This document shows positions 13,301 through 24,204 of a stretch of 64,000 bases of DNA, one piece after another. Made by a program: the position numbers and the translations under genes. Position 1 is the first letter of the stretch, and every line of letters begins with the position of its first letter. The stretch is from positions 17,698,457 to 17,762,456 of the forward strand of contig NC_081543.1 in assembly GCF_901000735.1 (NCBI RefSeq). Direction: 5' to 3'. Below the pieces are notes generated by a model that had not been told where the DNA came from, did not search any database, and saw only the letters and a program-made list of their open reading frames with translations. This stretch comes from Corylus avellana (lineage: Eukaryota > Streptophyta > Magnoliopsida > Fagales > Betulaceae).

Positions 13301-14477
13301 ATAAAATTATGTCAAAGACGTGACTATATGCTTAAGCTAAAGCACAAAGTATCACAACCGCCAACTTATAAACAAACGTAGACACAAAATTGCCATTCAC
13401 TAACTGTAAGAATATCATTTGGTGAATAAAAGACAAGATTAAACAAAATTAAAGCTAGTTGTCCTACACATATTGATGCAAGCAAGAAATTAGAAAAGCA
13501 AATCTGTCATCACCCAGTAAGCAAGTTCATATGTTTATAGGACAAGCTTCAATGTGTGTGTGACTACCTTTTCAAGTCGTTGAAGTAGTGAAGTTTTGAA
13601 TTGTCGAACACCCCGCCCGCCCGAAGTGGGGTCCATGTAATGTGCTATTTCAAAGGCATGGAAGCGACCTGCCAAGGAACACCATTTAAGCAATGCGAAA
13701 TATACTATGCTTTGAACTAAAGTGAAACTTGAATCTTTCTTACAGGACTAGGTTCTGCCGGCTTACACATTGACGTGTCAATTCAAAGAAAAGACACACT
13801 CCTTACTAGAAAGTGTAGTTTTGGTACCCTAAATTGATGTAAATTGACAGAGACATTATTTGCCTCTTTTGCTTGTTTAGGCAAAGAAGGAAAGAAAAGA
13901 AAATAGAGTAATAAAACTTGAATCATTAACCTTTAAAATCTAAGCAAAAAAGACCTCCACTCAACTATTCCTAACCCAATTATTTGGCCAACTTAATAAA
14001 TAATATCATTTATGGGAAATATGATCGATTTCAGCCTCAATTTGAACAAGAAAGACACAGGCCATTCTATTTCTGAAAATTACAAATCAGAAACCCACTT
14101 CTCCAATTGTCCAATACAGGCAAACAAGAGAGAGTAAAATGAAAATCTTAACAAAAATGTGAACCAACATACCCTGCCTTAGCCAGAACCTTATATAGTT
14201 TCATTCATCCAATTGAAATAACATAAAAACAAACCCAACTGCCCAGAAACACAAACAACTTACAAAGATAAGCAATACGAGGCTCCTCGCCTCCAACCAA
14301 ATTGGCAACTCGAAGAAACTCCTGGATTTTGGATGCCAAAGAGGGTGGCAAGCGTTCACTCTCAAAAGGCTCGTGGACGAGATCATGGGCGGAACTAATA
14401 GTAATTGCCCTTGTAAGAGGTGTTGGGTACTCTGTGTCGACTTCATAGCTAGGCTCTGCAACCACAATCTCTGCCAT
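1937..14477 (-). CDS. CALS8: Callose synthase 8-like (GSL4-type), N-terminal part, 15 exons, 3' end outside window
   Basis: Callose synthases are plasma-membrane 1,3-beta-glucan synthases that use UDP-glucose. I join these exons (high to low): 14477-14264, 13668-13568, 12455-12334, 12219-12132, 11968-11870, 11717-11598, 11416-11324, 11241-11150, 10829-10703, 6581-6444, 6370-6294, 6214-6055, 5154-5029, 4939-4822, 2265-1937. Every junction is GT/AG and phases agree, giving about 668 residues without a stop. The start follows the conserved frame [10 protein letters not shown]. Motifs: [20 protein letters not shown] (about 83-102), [20 protein letters not shown] (about 251-270), [20 protein letters not shown] in the FKS1 N-terminal domain (about 329-348), [20 protein letters not shown] (about 415-434) and [20 protein letters not shown] (about 491-510). 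Hydrophobic segments follow near 509-526, 543-558, 584-601 and 626-650. [18 protein letters not shown] and [12 protein letters not shown] point to CALS8 rather than CALS1-7. The GT48 catalytic loop is not in the window. Confidence 0.93.
2266..4821 (-). other. Intron 14 of the callose synthase gene, 2.6 kb
   Basis: Bounded by donor g/gtatgt at 4822/4821 and acceptor tttgcag ending at 2266. No exon-like reading frame is seen inside. It contains two related blocks, near 2347-2410 and 2610-2680, sharing GTCACACCYCCAGCCT followed by a GGTGCAACTGTCATTT-like phrase, so an old internal duplication is likely. It also contains a 53-base A run at 4321-4373. Confidence 0.8.
4321..4373 (+). repeat. Poly-A tract of about 53 bases
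   Basis: An uninterrupted run of A, except for an edge base, inside intron 14. It may be the tail of a retroposed sequence or a slippage-expanded homopolymer. I saw no target duplication that would prove retroposition. Its exact length is uncertain in any assembly. Confidence 0.9.
5155..6054 (-). other. Intron 12 of the callose synthase gene, 0.9 kb
   Basis: Bounded by donor ggg/gtaaat and acceptor ttcccacag/GCTACC. It is AT-rich. Nothing coding or repetitive stands out. Confidence 0.8.
7350..7581. mobile_element. Tourist-like (PIF/Harbinger) MITE, 232 bp
   Basis: The left end reads GAGCCTGTTTGGGATTG and the right end, on the other strand, reads GAGTCTGTTTGGGATTG. Both sides carry the 3-bp duplication TAA (7347-7349 and 7582-7584). 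The interior is an imperfect hairpin rich in AAAAGC and GCTTTT. GAGYCTGTTTGG ends with a TAA duplication are the PIF/Harbinger MITE signature. Confidence 0.88.
7740..8240 (+). other. G/T-rich block of unknown origin inside intron 9
   Basis: The plus strand is strongly G/T-skewed for about 500 bases, with repeated phrases such as GGTGGT, TTTAGG, TTTGGG and GGTCTTCYA. The phrase TCATAGAYGTRGGTCTTC occurs twice (about 7851 and 8098), so part of it is internally duplicated. No protein match is recognised. It could be a decayed insertion. Confidence 0.5.
10830..11149 (-). other. Intron 8 of the callose synthase gene, 0.3 kb
   Basis: Donor TG/gtaaga and acceptor tgtgcag/GTTGCC. A short A-rich intron with nothing else visible. 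Confidence 0.8.
12456..13567 (-). other. Intron 2 of the callose synthase gene, 1.1 kb
   Basis: Donor AAG/gtagtc and acceptor aatcatag/GATGAAG. It holds one MULE-type MITE (13147-13297) and A-rich runs near 12500-12540. Confidence 0.8.
13147..13297. mobile_element. MULE-type MITE, 151 bp, imperfect target duplication
   Basis: Inverted ends GAGTAATGCTACGTA (left) and GATTAATGCTAATTAC (right, other strand), with inner arms sharing TACACTCCCAT-like sequence. Flanks are AGCATAAAA on the left and AACATAAAA on the right, matching at 8 of 9 positions. It lies within callose synthase intron 2. Confidence 0.65.
13669..14263 (-). other. Intron 1 of the callose synthase gene, 0.6 kb
   Basis: Donor CTTT/gtaagt and acceptor ttggcag/GTCGCTTC, rebuilding Y-L-C-R-F-H-A. 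AT-rich, with nothing else seen. Confidence 0.85.
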
Positions 14478-14855
14478 TGCCCTGAGCTCAAAGGGGTGGT
14501 GGCTGGGAATGATGAAGAGTGAGAAGAAGCAGACATGGGTGCAGTGTATATATATATATATGTCCTTGTTATGGGGAGATTGCTTAATGAGGTTTGCTTC
14601 AGTCTGCTTTCTTCAGCTTTACGGAGTGATTGGAAAGCGGATTATGATCTTTTCCTTTTGCTTTTGCTTTTGCTTTAGAAACTGGGTTGTTGTTTACTTG
14701 TATTCTAGCTTTTTGGTCTTTGGTCTGAGAGAAGGAAGAGAAGGAAAGGGAAGGTGAGTGACGGAAGGAAAGGGAAGGTGAGTGACGGCTTCAGTTGGCC
14801 TTTGCCCTTTGAAGGAAATGTAAAAGTTTCGAACGTGTGCCACTGAATTGAGAGG

Positions 14856-14893
<38 letters not shown>

Positions 14894-14900
14894 TCGTGAA
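14478..14900 (-). promoter_or_regulatory. 5' UTR and promoter region of the callose synthase gene
   Basis: This lies directly upstream of the chosen start. A TATATATATATAT tract at about 14541-14553 is the best TATA candidate, giving a leader of about 30-60 bases. A second (TA)n microsatellite lies at about 14860-14890. An upstream ATG on the minus strand at 14536 opens a different frame and may act as a short upstream ORF overlapping the start. Assignment rests on position and composition only. Confidence 0.5.
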
Positions 14901-15560
14901 TGAAACTCAAATGGCTGTCAATGTCATCCTAGTATCCTTCTGTTCTGAGAGAGTGCAACGTAGTTGACGACTGTCGGGCCCCTCTCTATTCATAAAGATT
15001 TATAAATTATTTAAAAAACAAAAAATTGCCAAAACATATTAAGAAAAGAAAAAAAATAATAATATAAAAAATTAATGAAAAAAAGAAATGTTATTTGAAA
15101 AACGTATTTTTAAGTTTCTCAAACGCACACTCAAATAGGTCCTAAATTCAACAAGGTCGACTTCTCTCTTATAGAAACAATTAGGTGGATCGAATTAAAC
15201 AAATATTAAACAACAATAAAATGTTTTATATATATATATACACGAGAGAAGTTGACCATTGTTGAATTTAGATTTTGGTTCTTTTTTTAACCATTGTACG
15301 TTAAAGAGATTTTTCGCTTAGTTACTAAACGTATATGCTACTTTAGGATTTTTAGGATTTTTTAAGAAACCGATGCAGATATGTTGTTTGGTTTTCAAAG
15401 AGAAAACGTGATTTTTAGAACATTGGGCAAAAATTTTGAGTTTGTAAATTTGTACCAAATATGTTTACAAAATCAAAAAATATGAATTTGAAAACAAAAC
15501 AAAAAACGTGCCAAGCCAAACAAGGTTACCCTAAAACCATTTAAAATGTTAAATTTTGGT
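14901..15560. other. Intergenic, AT-rich
   Basis: No gene is recognised. It contains a TATATATATATA run near 15227-15240, and ACTTTAGGATTTTTAGGATTT phrases near 15340. No repeat boundary is seen apart from the start of the duplication at 15561. Confidence 0.5.
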
Positions 15561-17880
15561 TATTAAGAAGGTAATATTATTATTTTTATTGTACCATTTA
15601 AGAATTTTTCTTTCCTGTTGACACTTATTATTGTCATTAGAATGTTTTGGCTTAAGAATGTTACTTTAGCTTCCACTTTAACTATCCATCTTCTAATTAA
15701 CACGCTTCTTTTCAATGACTACATTATAATTAAATTTTAAAAATGTTTTTGCGAAAAGGTCTTAGAAAATAACAACAACAACAATAATAGTAATAATAAA
15801 GTTTATAGAGAAATTTATTAAATTCAAACAAACTGTTGATTTTCTACCCTAAGGTGACGGTTGGGTAGATTTGTTGGGGAGTGTGACACGTCAAAGCGTA
15901 TAAAATTATGACACGTATCCTATTTAAATTAATGCCACACTAGCGAAATCTTTTAAGTCAGATGACGAAATTTGACTGTAAAGAATGAATTGTTTTTTTG
16001 GCATACCTTAAAGACCTTTGAATTTATTTTAATATCACGTTAAGCTAATCGTAAATCAAGTAGATTACAATTTTTTTTTTTTTTTTTTTTGGAAGACATC
16101 ACATTTATCTTTGGTGAAAGTGATGTGAATTGAGAATGAGACCATAATAAATAAATGAAAATGAAACCAAATGCACAAAGCAAAAAAGTTAGATATCGAT
16201 CATGTGAGGTGTTGATAGAAAAATTGATAATGGTGGTTCAAGAAAAAAGGCTCAAAACTCATGTCAAAAAAAAAAAAAAAAAAGGCTCAAAACATAACCG
16301 ACATACAACAAAATTTAACCTCTTTTGTTTAACATTAATCACATTCAAGTTTCAACTTTTGTTTAACATTAATCACTTTCAAGTTCAACTCCATCAAATT
16401 TGTCAATATCGTCTTAATATCAACAAAGGTGTAGAAAGTAATATTTATATAGAAAGTGAAATACTTTGATAAGGTGTAGAAGTGATGTTTGCAATGGTGA
16501 TTGGTGCATGTACTTTCACAGCCCAAAAACATGAATTTGCTTCTTCTTTTTTAGCTGTCCTCGATCCATTAACATTAAAAATACCTTCAGAAACAAACAA
16601 GGTAAACAAAAGCTTATTAGTGCGAAGGAAAGCAAAGACACAAAGCAAATTAGGCCAAAAGATGTGAAATTTTAAATTTCAACAGCCTTTAGCAGCGGAA
16701 AGCTTCTTCATTTACTTTTTCCTCAGATAATAATATTTATTAAACCAGGATGGGCACGTTCGTGGCTTTGTTGTTGGGTGGGGGGGTTCTACTTTCTAAT
16801 CAATCAAGGAAATGGGAATGTGAAGATTATAACAAATGAAATGCAAATAAAGGGTCGACCAAAACTGTTGGTGCACGGAACTAGCAATGGCTTTATGCTA
16901 TCTTTTGAGGAGTTTCATCTGCAAAAGAGGTAAAAGATGTTAGAAACCTACCGACTCTGGAAGACTAAAGGGACTCCGACACCCAAGTCAATAAGGAGCG
17001 AGAGGTCCATGTAGAATAGTGAAATTGTGTACCTACCTTAGGTTATATATACAAGCATGTAGATCATTTAGAGTCTACTACAGGGGTTATGGCTCTAGGT
17101 CCGTTGGGTCTTAAGCTCCTTATGTGGCCTGGCGGTAAGTCTATTCGGGGCTTTTCTAGACATTTAAGAGATTCTTAGGTCTTACAAATAAAAAAATTAA
17201 AAATTTTAAAATTAAAAAGAAAAAAAAAATCTGAAATTAGTGCAAAAGAATTTAAAACTATTGAAAATAAGTCAAATAAATGATCAAACTCACTGCATGA
17301 ACTAGGGCTACCACAGTCCACAGGGAAGTTTGAAGAGACTATTTCTGAAACTGAACTACCTACCTAGCTAATAACTACTGTAGCAATCAATAATGCGCAC
17401 CACAACACAGCAAGAAAAAGAACACAGAAATAGGTTGGATCGAAACCGCCCAAAAAAAGTTTCACCATATGGTGTCCAGCTAGCGAAAGAGAGGTACTCG
17501 ACCAAAAAAGTTTGATAAACACCAAAATAATTAAGAACTTCAATGAATTGGGTTTCCTGTCGAGTTCTTCTGGCACATAAAGTTTGTAATTAATGAAAGA
17601 ACTTTTCAACCTTTATGATTACCTTTTGTAAATATTGCAACCCAAGAAGGAAAAAAAGAAGAAGGCAATATGTCCTAAAACGTGGCCTGCTGTGCTCTAT
17701 TATGGCAATCGCTTGCTTACTACGAATATAAACGATTGTGATTGTTACTTGTACTTGGTGCATTGAGAAAAGTAAATGCACATAAAAAAACCTCACTTGA
17801 GAAAAGTAAAGGCATCACAGTTCAATGTAATTTTTTAACAAATCTCAACCATATCTGGGCTTCCAAAAGTTCGAGCTTAC

Positions 17881-17911
<31 letters not shown>

Positions 17912-18289
17912 ATAATTGAAGATAGAGAATATAAGAATTGAAAAGTACAAGCCAGGAGAGGATTAGAACTAAGATCTTCAAGTTATCAAGTTTTTAATGA
18001 AGCACAGTTAACACTTATGAGATTTCATGCACATTAGGGTTTGCAATCACATCAACTTAATTGCTGAGGATATCATGCAGATTTTATTGAGTTCGGGGTT
18101 TCAGACGCACATGCGGCCTCGTTTGATGACGGTTTTGAAAACAATACGAGAATAATTACATAATTAAATTGAGTATTTAAAGATATAAAAGATACGTAGT
18201 GAAATTAAAAGTGATCATAGTCTAATTGACTTTAGTTCGACCATAAAACCCAAGCACAAAATGGCCAAAACCATATGGGCAGGTGCTTG
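15561..18289. repeat. Duplicated segment, copy 1 (partner at 19388-22114)
   Basis: The sequence from TATTAAGAAGGTAATATTA to CATATGGGCAGGTGCTTG recurs almost base for base at 19388-22114, with scattered substitutions and small indels (for example CTAGCTAATAAC against CTAATAAC). No gene is recognised in it. The right edge is a CACTA transposon end, so the homology stops exactly at an insertion site. Allelic copies placed in tandem is the simplest reading; a true tandem duplication is the alternative. Confidence 0.9.
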
Positions 18290-19287
18290 CACTACAAGAA
18301 ATTAGGTCTTGAGGGGTGACTTTAAGTCGCCCCTAAAGATCCTAAAGTGGACGCTGTTGTCAACAGCGTCCACTTTTCGACCCTAAAGGTGTCGACGCTA
18401 ATAGTCCGACCCTAATGATCAATTGTCTGATTATCAGGGTCCACTTAAAAGTCGACCCTAATGATCACTTTTAGCGTCCACTTTATCGCCCCTAAAAGTC
18501 GCAATGTTTGGACCCTAAAGATGATGTAAACGGAAGCGAAAGTCGACCCTAATAGTCAAGCAATAGCGTCCACTTTTAGTTAACCATTAGGGTCGACTTT
18601 ATGGACCCTAATGGCCCTTTTAAAAAAATAATAATAATAACTATTAGCGTCCAAATCAAAGTGGACGCTGATAGTTAAACCATTAGCGTCCACAAAAGTG
18701 GACGCTAATGGTCCTAAAAAATTAAAAAAAAAAACTAACTATCAGCGTCCACTTAGAGTCGACCCTAATGATGACTTTTAGCGTCCACTTTATCGACCCT
18801 AAAAGACGCATGTTTTGACTCTAAAGATGATGTACACAAAAGAATTAGTCGACGCTAATAGTCGACCATTAGTGTCCACATTTGTGGACGCTAATGGTCC
18901 AAAAATATTAAAAAAAAAATTGACTATCAGCGTCCACTTTTGAAGTGGACGCTGATAGTTGACCATTAGGGTCCACAAATGTCGACCCTAATGGTCCTAA
19001 AAAATCAAAAAAAAAAAAAAACTGCGATCGATCGCACACTTGTGTGCGATCGATCGCAGCATCAGTAGGTTTTCAAAATTTGGAGATCGATCGCACTTGG
19101 AGTGAGATCAATCGCAGCATCAGTAGGTTTTCGGAAATTTGTGATCGATTGCACTCCAAGTGCGATCGATCGTAGCATCAGTAGGTTTTTGAAATTTTGG
19201 GATCGATCGCACTTGGAGTGCGATCGATCGCAGTATCAGTAGGTTTTCGAAATTTTGGGATCGATCGCACTTGGAGTGCGATCGATC
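18290..19287 (+). mobile_element. CACTA transposon, left terminal part, cut by assembly gap
   Basis: It starts CACTACAAGAAATTAGG and continues with about 700 bp of subterminal repeats, mainly GCGTCCACTTT and its complement AGTGGACGC plus TCGACCCTAATG. At 19024-19287 follow tandem units of about 60 bp built on the palindrome GATCGATCGCAC and the spacer AGCATCAGTAGGTTTT. The first several hundred bases match the left end of the complete element at 25989. The empty site in the other segment copy puts the target at GCTTG/GGTT, with TTG the likely 3-bp duplication. The right end is missing because of the gap. Confidence 0.9.
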
Positions 19288-19387
19288 NNNNNNNNNNNNN
19301 NNNNNNNNNNNNNNNNNNNNNNNNNNNNNNNNNNNNNNNNNNNNNNNNNNNNNNNNNNNNNNNNNNNNNNNNNNNNNNNNNNNNNNN
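19288..19387. other. Assembly gap, 100 N
   Basis: Exactly 100 N, a conventional size for a gap of unknown length. It follows the GATCGATC palindromic array, a structure that is hard to assemble. Confidence 0.99.
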
Positions 19388-21705
19388 TATTAAGAAGGTA
19401 ATATTATTATTTTTATTGTACCATTTAAGAATTTTTCTTTCCTGTTGACACTTATTATTGTCATTAGAATGTTTTGGCTTAAGAATGTTACTTTAGCTTC
19501 CACTTTAACTATCCATCTTCTAATTAACACGCTTCTTTTCAATGACTACATTATAATTAAATTTTAAAAATGTTTTTGCGAAAAGGTCTTAGAAAATAAC
19601 AACAACAACAATAATAATAATAATAATAAAGTTTATAGAGAAATTTATTAAATTCAAACAAACTGTTGATTTTCTACCCTAAGGTGACGGTTGGGTAGAT
19701 TTGTTGGGGAGTGTGACACGTCAAAGCGTATAAAATTATGACACGTATCCTATTTAAATTAATGCCACACTAGCGAAATCTTTTAAGTCAGATGACGAAA
19801 TTTGACTGTAAAGAATGAATTGTTTTTTTGGCATACCTTAAAGACCTTTGAATTTATTTTAATATCACGTTAAGCTAATCGTAAATCAAGTAGATTACAA
19901 TTTTTTTTTTTTTTTTTTTTGGAAGACATCACATTTATCTTTGGTGAAAGTGATGTGAATTGAGAATGAGACCATAATAAATAAATGAAAATGAAACCAA
20001 ATGCACAAAGCAAAAAAGTTAGATATCGATCATGTGAGGTGTTGATAGAAAAATTGATAATGGTGGTTCAAGAAAAAAGGCTCAAAACTCATGTCAAAAA
20101 AAAAAAAAAAAAAGGCTCAAAACATAACCGACATACAACAAAATTTAACCTCTTTTGTTTAACATTAATCACATTCAAGTTTCAACTTTTGTTTAACATT
20201 AATCACTTTCAAGTTCAACTCCATCAAATTTGTCAATATCGTCTTAATATCAACAAAGGTGTAGAAAGTAATATTTATATAGAAAGTGAAATACTTTGAT
20301 AAGGTGTAGAAGTGATGTTTGCAATGGTGATTGGTGCATGTACTTTCACAGCCCAAAAACATGAATTTGCTTCTTCTTTTTTAGCTGTCCTCGATCCATT
20401 AACATTAAAAATACCTTCAGAAACAAACAAGGTAAACAAAAGCTTATTAGTGCGAAGGAAAGCAAAGACACAAAGCAAATTAGGCCAAAAGATGTGAAAT
20501 TTTAAATTTCAACAGCCTTTAGCAGCGGAAAGCTTCTTCATTTACTTTTTCCTCAGATAATAATATTTATTAAACCAGGATGGGCACGTTCGTGGCTTTG
20601 TTGTTGGGTGGGGGGGTTCTACTTTCTAATCAATCAAGGAAATGGGAATGTGAAGATTATAACAAATGAAATGCAAATAAAGGGTCGACCAAAACTGTTG
20701 GTGCACGGAACTAGCAATGGCTTTATGCTCTCTTTTGAGGAGTTTCATCTGCAAAAGAGGTAAAAGATGTTAGAAACCTACCGACTCTGGAAGACTAAAG
20801 GGACTCCGACACCCAAGTCAATAAGGAGCGAGAGGTCCGTGTAGAATAGTGAAATTGCGTACCTACCTTAGGTTATATATACAAGCATGTAGATCATTTA
20901 GAGTCTACTACAGGGGTTATGGCTCTAGGTCCGTTGGGTCTTAAAGCTCCTTATGTGGCCTGGCGGTAAGTCTATTCGGGGCTTTTCTAGACATTTAAGA
21001 GATTTTTAGATCTTACAAATAAAAAAATTAAAAATTAAAAAAAAAAAAAAATCAGAAATTAGTGCAAAAGAATTTAAAACTATTGAAAATAAGTCAAATA
21101 AATGATCAAGACTCACTGCATGAACTAGGGCTACCACAGTCCACATGAGGGGAGTTTAATTTGAAGAGACAATATTTCTGAAACTGAACTACCTACCTAA
21201 TAACTACTGTAGCAATCAATAATGCGCGCCACGACACAGCAAGAAAAAGAACACAGAAATAGGTTGGATCGAAACCGCCCAAAAAAAGTTTCACCATATG
21301 GTGTCCAGCGAAAGAGAGGTACTCGACAAAAAAAGTTTGATAAACACCAAAATAATTAAGAACTTCAATGAATTGGGTTTCCTCTCGAGTTCTTCTGGCA
21401 CATAAAGTTTGTAATTAATGAAAGAACTTTTCAACCTTTATGATTACCTTTTGTAAATATTGCAACCCAAGGAGGAAAAAAAGAAGAAGGCAATATGTCC
21501 TAAAACGTGGCCTGCTGTGCTCTATTATGGCAATCGCTTGCTTACTGCGAATATAAACGATTGTGATTGTTACTTGTACTTGGTGCATTGAGAAAAGTAA
21601 ATGCACATAAAAAAACCTCACTTGAGAAAAGTAAAGGCATCACAGTTCAATGTAATTTTTTAACAAATCTCAACCATATCTGGGCTTCCAAAAGTTCGAG
21701 CTTAC

Positions 21706-21736
<31 letters not shown>

Positions 21737-22114
21737 ATAATTGAAGATAGAGAATATAAGAATTGAAAAGTACAAGCCAGGAGAGGATTAGAACTAAGAT
21801 CTTCAAGTTATCAAGTTTTTAATGAAGCACAGTTAACACTTATGAGATTTCATGCACATTAGGGTTTGCAATCACATCAACTTAATTGCTGAGGATATCA
21901 TGCAGATTTTATTGAGTTCGGGGTTTCAGACCCACATGCGGCCTCGTTTGATGACGGTTTTGAAAACAATACGAGAATAATTACATAATTAAATTGAGTA
22001 TTTAAAGATATAAGAGATACGTAGTGAAATTAAAAGTGATCATAGTCTAATTGACTTTAGTTCGACCATAAAACCCTAGCACAAAATGGCCAAAACCATA
22101 TGGGCAGGTGCTTG
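19388..22114. repeat. Duplicated segment, copy 2 (partner at 15561-18289)
   Basis: Near-identical to 15561-18289. At its right edge it continues without a break into GGTTGGGGACGAAACC, which is absent from copy 1. It therefore shows the locus before CACTA insertion. No gene is recognised. Confidence 0.9.
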
Positions 22115-22474
22115 GGTTGGGGACGAAACCCCAGCCCCTAGCTGGTTTCCAAGGGAGTAGGAGGCTAGGGTTTTCTCTTAACCTTAGCCGTCCCCATGTT
22201 GTCCAAATGGATGGCTCCTTTCTCTCTCTCTCTCTTTTTTTATTTTTTATTTTTAATTCTAATCTTCTAATAATTTTAATTTAATTTTTGTTTTAATTAA
22301 TATATGGACACGTGTCAATTTTTTAAAGGTGCTTATGCAGATTTTTGTCAAATTTTGGATGAAATTTAAATAGAGATATTATCTCTGTTTTTAGGCTTTA
22401 AGCCATTGTGGGAATAAAATCTACTATGGGTCACAATCAACCATTATGAGATTATTTCTCAACCATTATCTGAA
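22115..22474 (+). mobile_element. Left part of an LTR-retrotransposon remnant, interrupted by a hAT element
   Basis: AT-rich sequence that appears continuous with 23860-24187 once the hAT element and its target duplication are removed. The right part ends as an LTR followed by a primer binding site, so this is probably LTR or LTR-flanking sequence. I cannot fix its left boundary. Confidence 0.4.
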
Positions 22475-22482
22475 TGTGGACA

Positions 22483-23851
22483 CTAGGGGTGCCAATGGCC
22501 GCTATAACCGCCTAGTAGTTAGCAGTTTTTGGTTTACTAACCGTAACCGCTAACCGATAACCGCCTTTTTATATAATATATTTTTATACTTATAACTATA
22601 ATAATATTTATACATATAACATAATCAATTGATCATTGAATCACAAATTTCCTTTGAGATGATTAAATCACAATTTGAGTATTAATATATTATCACTATA
22701 GTTTATATGATTATATCACATTATCAATTGATCATTAAATCGTTTGATTATATAATAACAAATTATACATATAATATAACATAACTCATAAGTCATAAGT
22801 ATGCAAGTTCATACTAATACAACAATCCAGTATCTAGAGACTTAGTTCCAATGTATGCTATAAACTTATAAGTCCATATATGTTATAAATTATAATTATA
22901 CATTATACATATATGCAATTATGCATATTGAATAATATAAATGTATAAGATCAATACTTAATTATATGTTTCAATAACAATTCAAATACTTATTAAAATG
23001 AATCATATTATTAATATATAATGATAATGTGATTCGTATAATATCAAATTAAGTAATTGACATTAGATTAAACAATGTGTTACTTACAACTACAATTGAA
23101 GCATTAATGTATTATCATTCTAATTTATATGATTATATAATAACAAATTATGCATATATAATATGACATAAGTCATAAGTATATCAATTCATATTAATAT
23201 AACAATTAAGTACCTAGAGACTTAGTTTCAATGTATGTTATAAATTTATAAGTCTATATATGCTATAAATTATAATTATACATATATGCATATAAATAAT
23301 ATAAATGTATAAGATCAATATTTAATCATATGATTCAATGACAATTCAAATACTTTATTCAAGTTAATCATATTATTAATGTACAAATTCTTGTTAAAAC
23401 TAAATGTTCTTTTAAAGACTTTTTACATGTTAAAACTAAATTTTAACAGGTTGTGATTTATACTTAAAGGAAGTTTTTTTAAAGTACGTGTAAATGTAAA
23501 TTTGGGGTCAAATATTTTTTATTTTTCAATATGGGCTCTTTTTATAACAATTTGGCCCAAGAAGACACTAAAAATGCAAAAAACAAATGAGGTAAAAATG
23601 CTACAGTGATCCAAAAAAAGCCCAAAACTGAAAATTGGTTTTATGTTTATCTTGAAAAAGCCCAAAATGCCCCAAAAAAGTCCAAAACGCCCAATTTTGA
23701 AATAGCGGTTATAGCGGGCAGTTACATGTTTTACTAACCACTAACCGACGGTTAGTAGCTAACCGCTAAGCGGTTACGGTTGTGGTCAGTGAAATTTAAT
23801 AACCGCTAAGGCGGTTACGGTTAGCGGTTTTTGCAGCATTGACACCCCTAT
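22483..23851. mobile_element. Non-autonomous hAT-like element, 1369 bp
   Basis: Ends are CTAGGGGTGCCAATG on the left and ATAGGGGTGTCAATG read from the right. Identical 8-bp duplications TGTGGACA sit at 22475-22482 and 23852-23859. Both subterminal regions are rich in ACCGCTAACCG/CGGTTAGCGG repeats, while the middle is very AT-rich (about 22560-23500) and internally repetitive. No transposase frame is seen. The 8-bp duplication and AGGGGTG ends indicate the hAT superfamily. Confidence 0.88.
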
Positions 23852-23859
23852 TGTGGACA

Positions 23860-24204
23860 ACACATGATATTTCAACTACCTCCCACTATCTATCAACCAC
23901 CCTTCATTATCTTTAAACTATCTCCCGTTATTTATCAACCACCTGAAGGTGGAACATGGAGAGAACAGTTACCTAAAATCCTACAAAAGGGGACTCAAGG
24001 CAAGGGGTAAATCAATAAGATAAAATCATTTTCAAAAAGAGACCTTAAGCTCATTACTATATTTTTCACTCTAGACAAACTTGCTAATTTAAGCATCGGA
24101 GTATCTCTAGCCAAGGCCATGACCCTTTGATGCTCTTTTATTTTGCAATCTATCGCCGGTCAAGCCGTACCAAAAACTACATCAACAATTTGGCGCTGTC
24201 TGTG
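23860..24204 (+). mobile_element. LTR 3' end and primer binding site of a Ty3/gypsy-like element
   Basis: LTR-like sequence ends with ACATCAACA at 24187. It is followed by TTTGGCGCTGTCTGTG at 24189-24204, close to the TGGCGCCGTCTGTGG-type primer binding site used by many plant gypsy elements. TTTAAGCATCGGAGT near 24095 is a phrase common in gypsy LTRs, just before the LTR end. No gag or pol follows, so only a fragment survives. Confidence 0.7.

Noticed and set aside
14201..14536. Alternative longer start for the callose synthase first exon at 14536
   Set aside because: It is in a different frame and lacks family motifs. The frame from 14477 carries the conserved [19 protein letters not shown] segment and splices in phase.
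16155..16667. Small frames (104 and 61 codons) conserved in both copies of the duplicated segment
   Set aside because: Conservation follows from the duplication itself. They overlap frames on both strands, contain a poly-A run and resemble nothing known.
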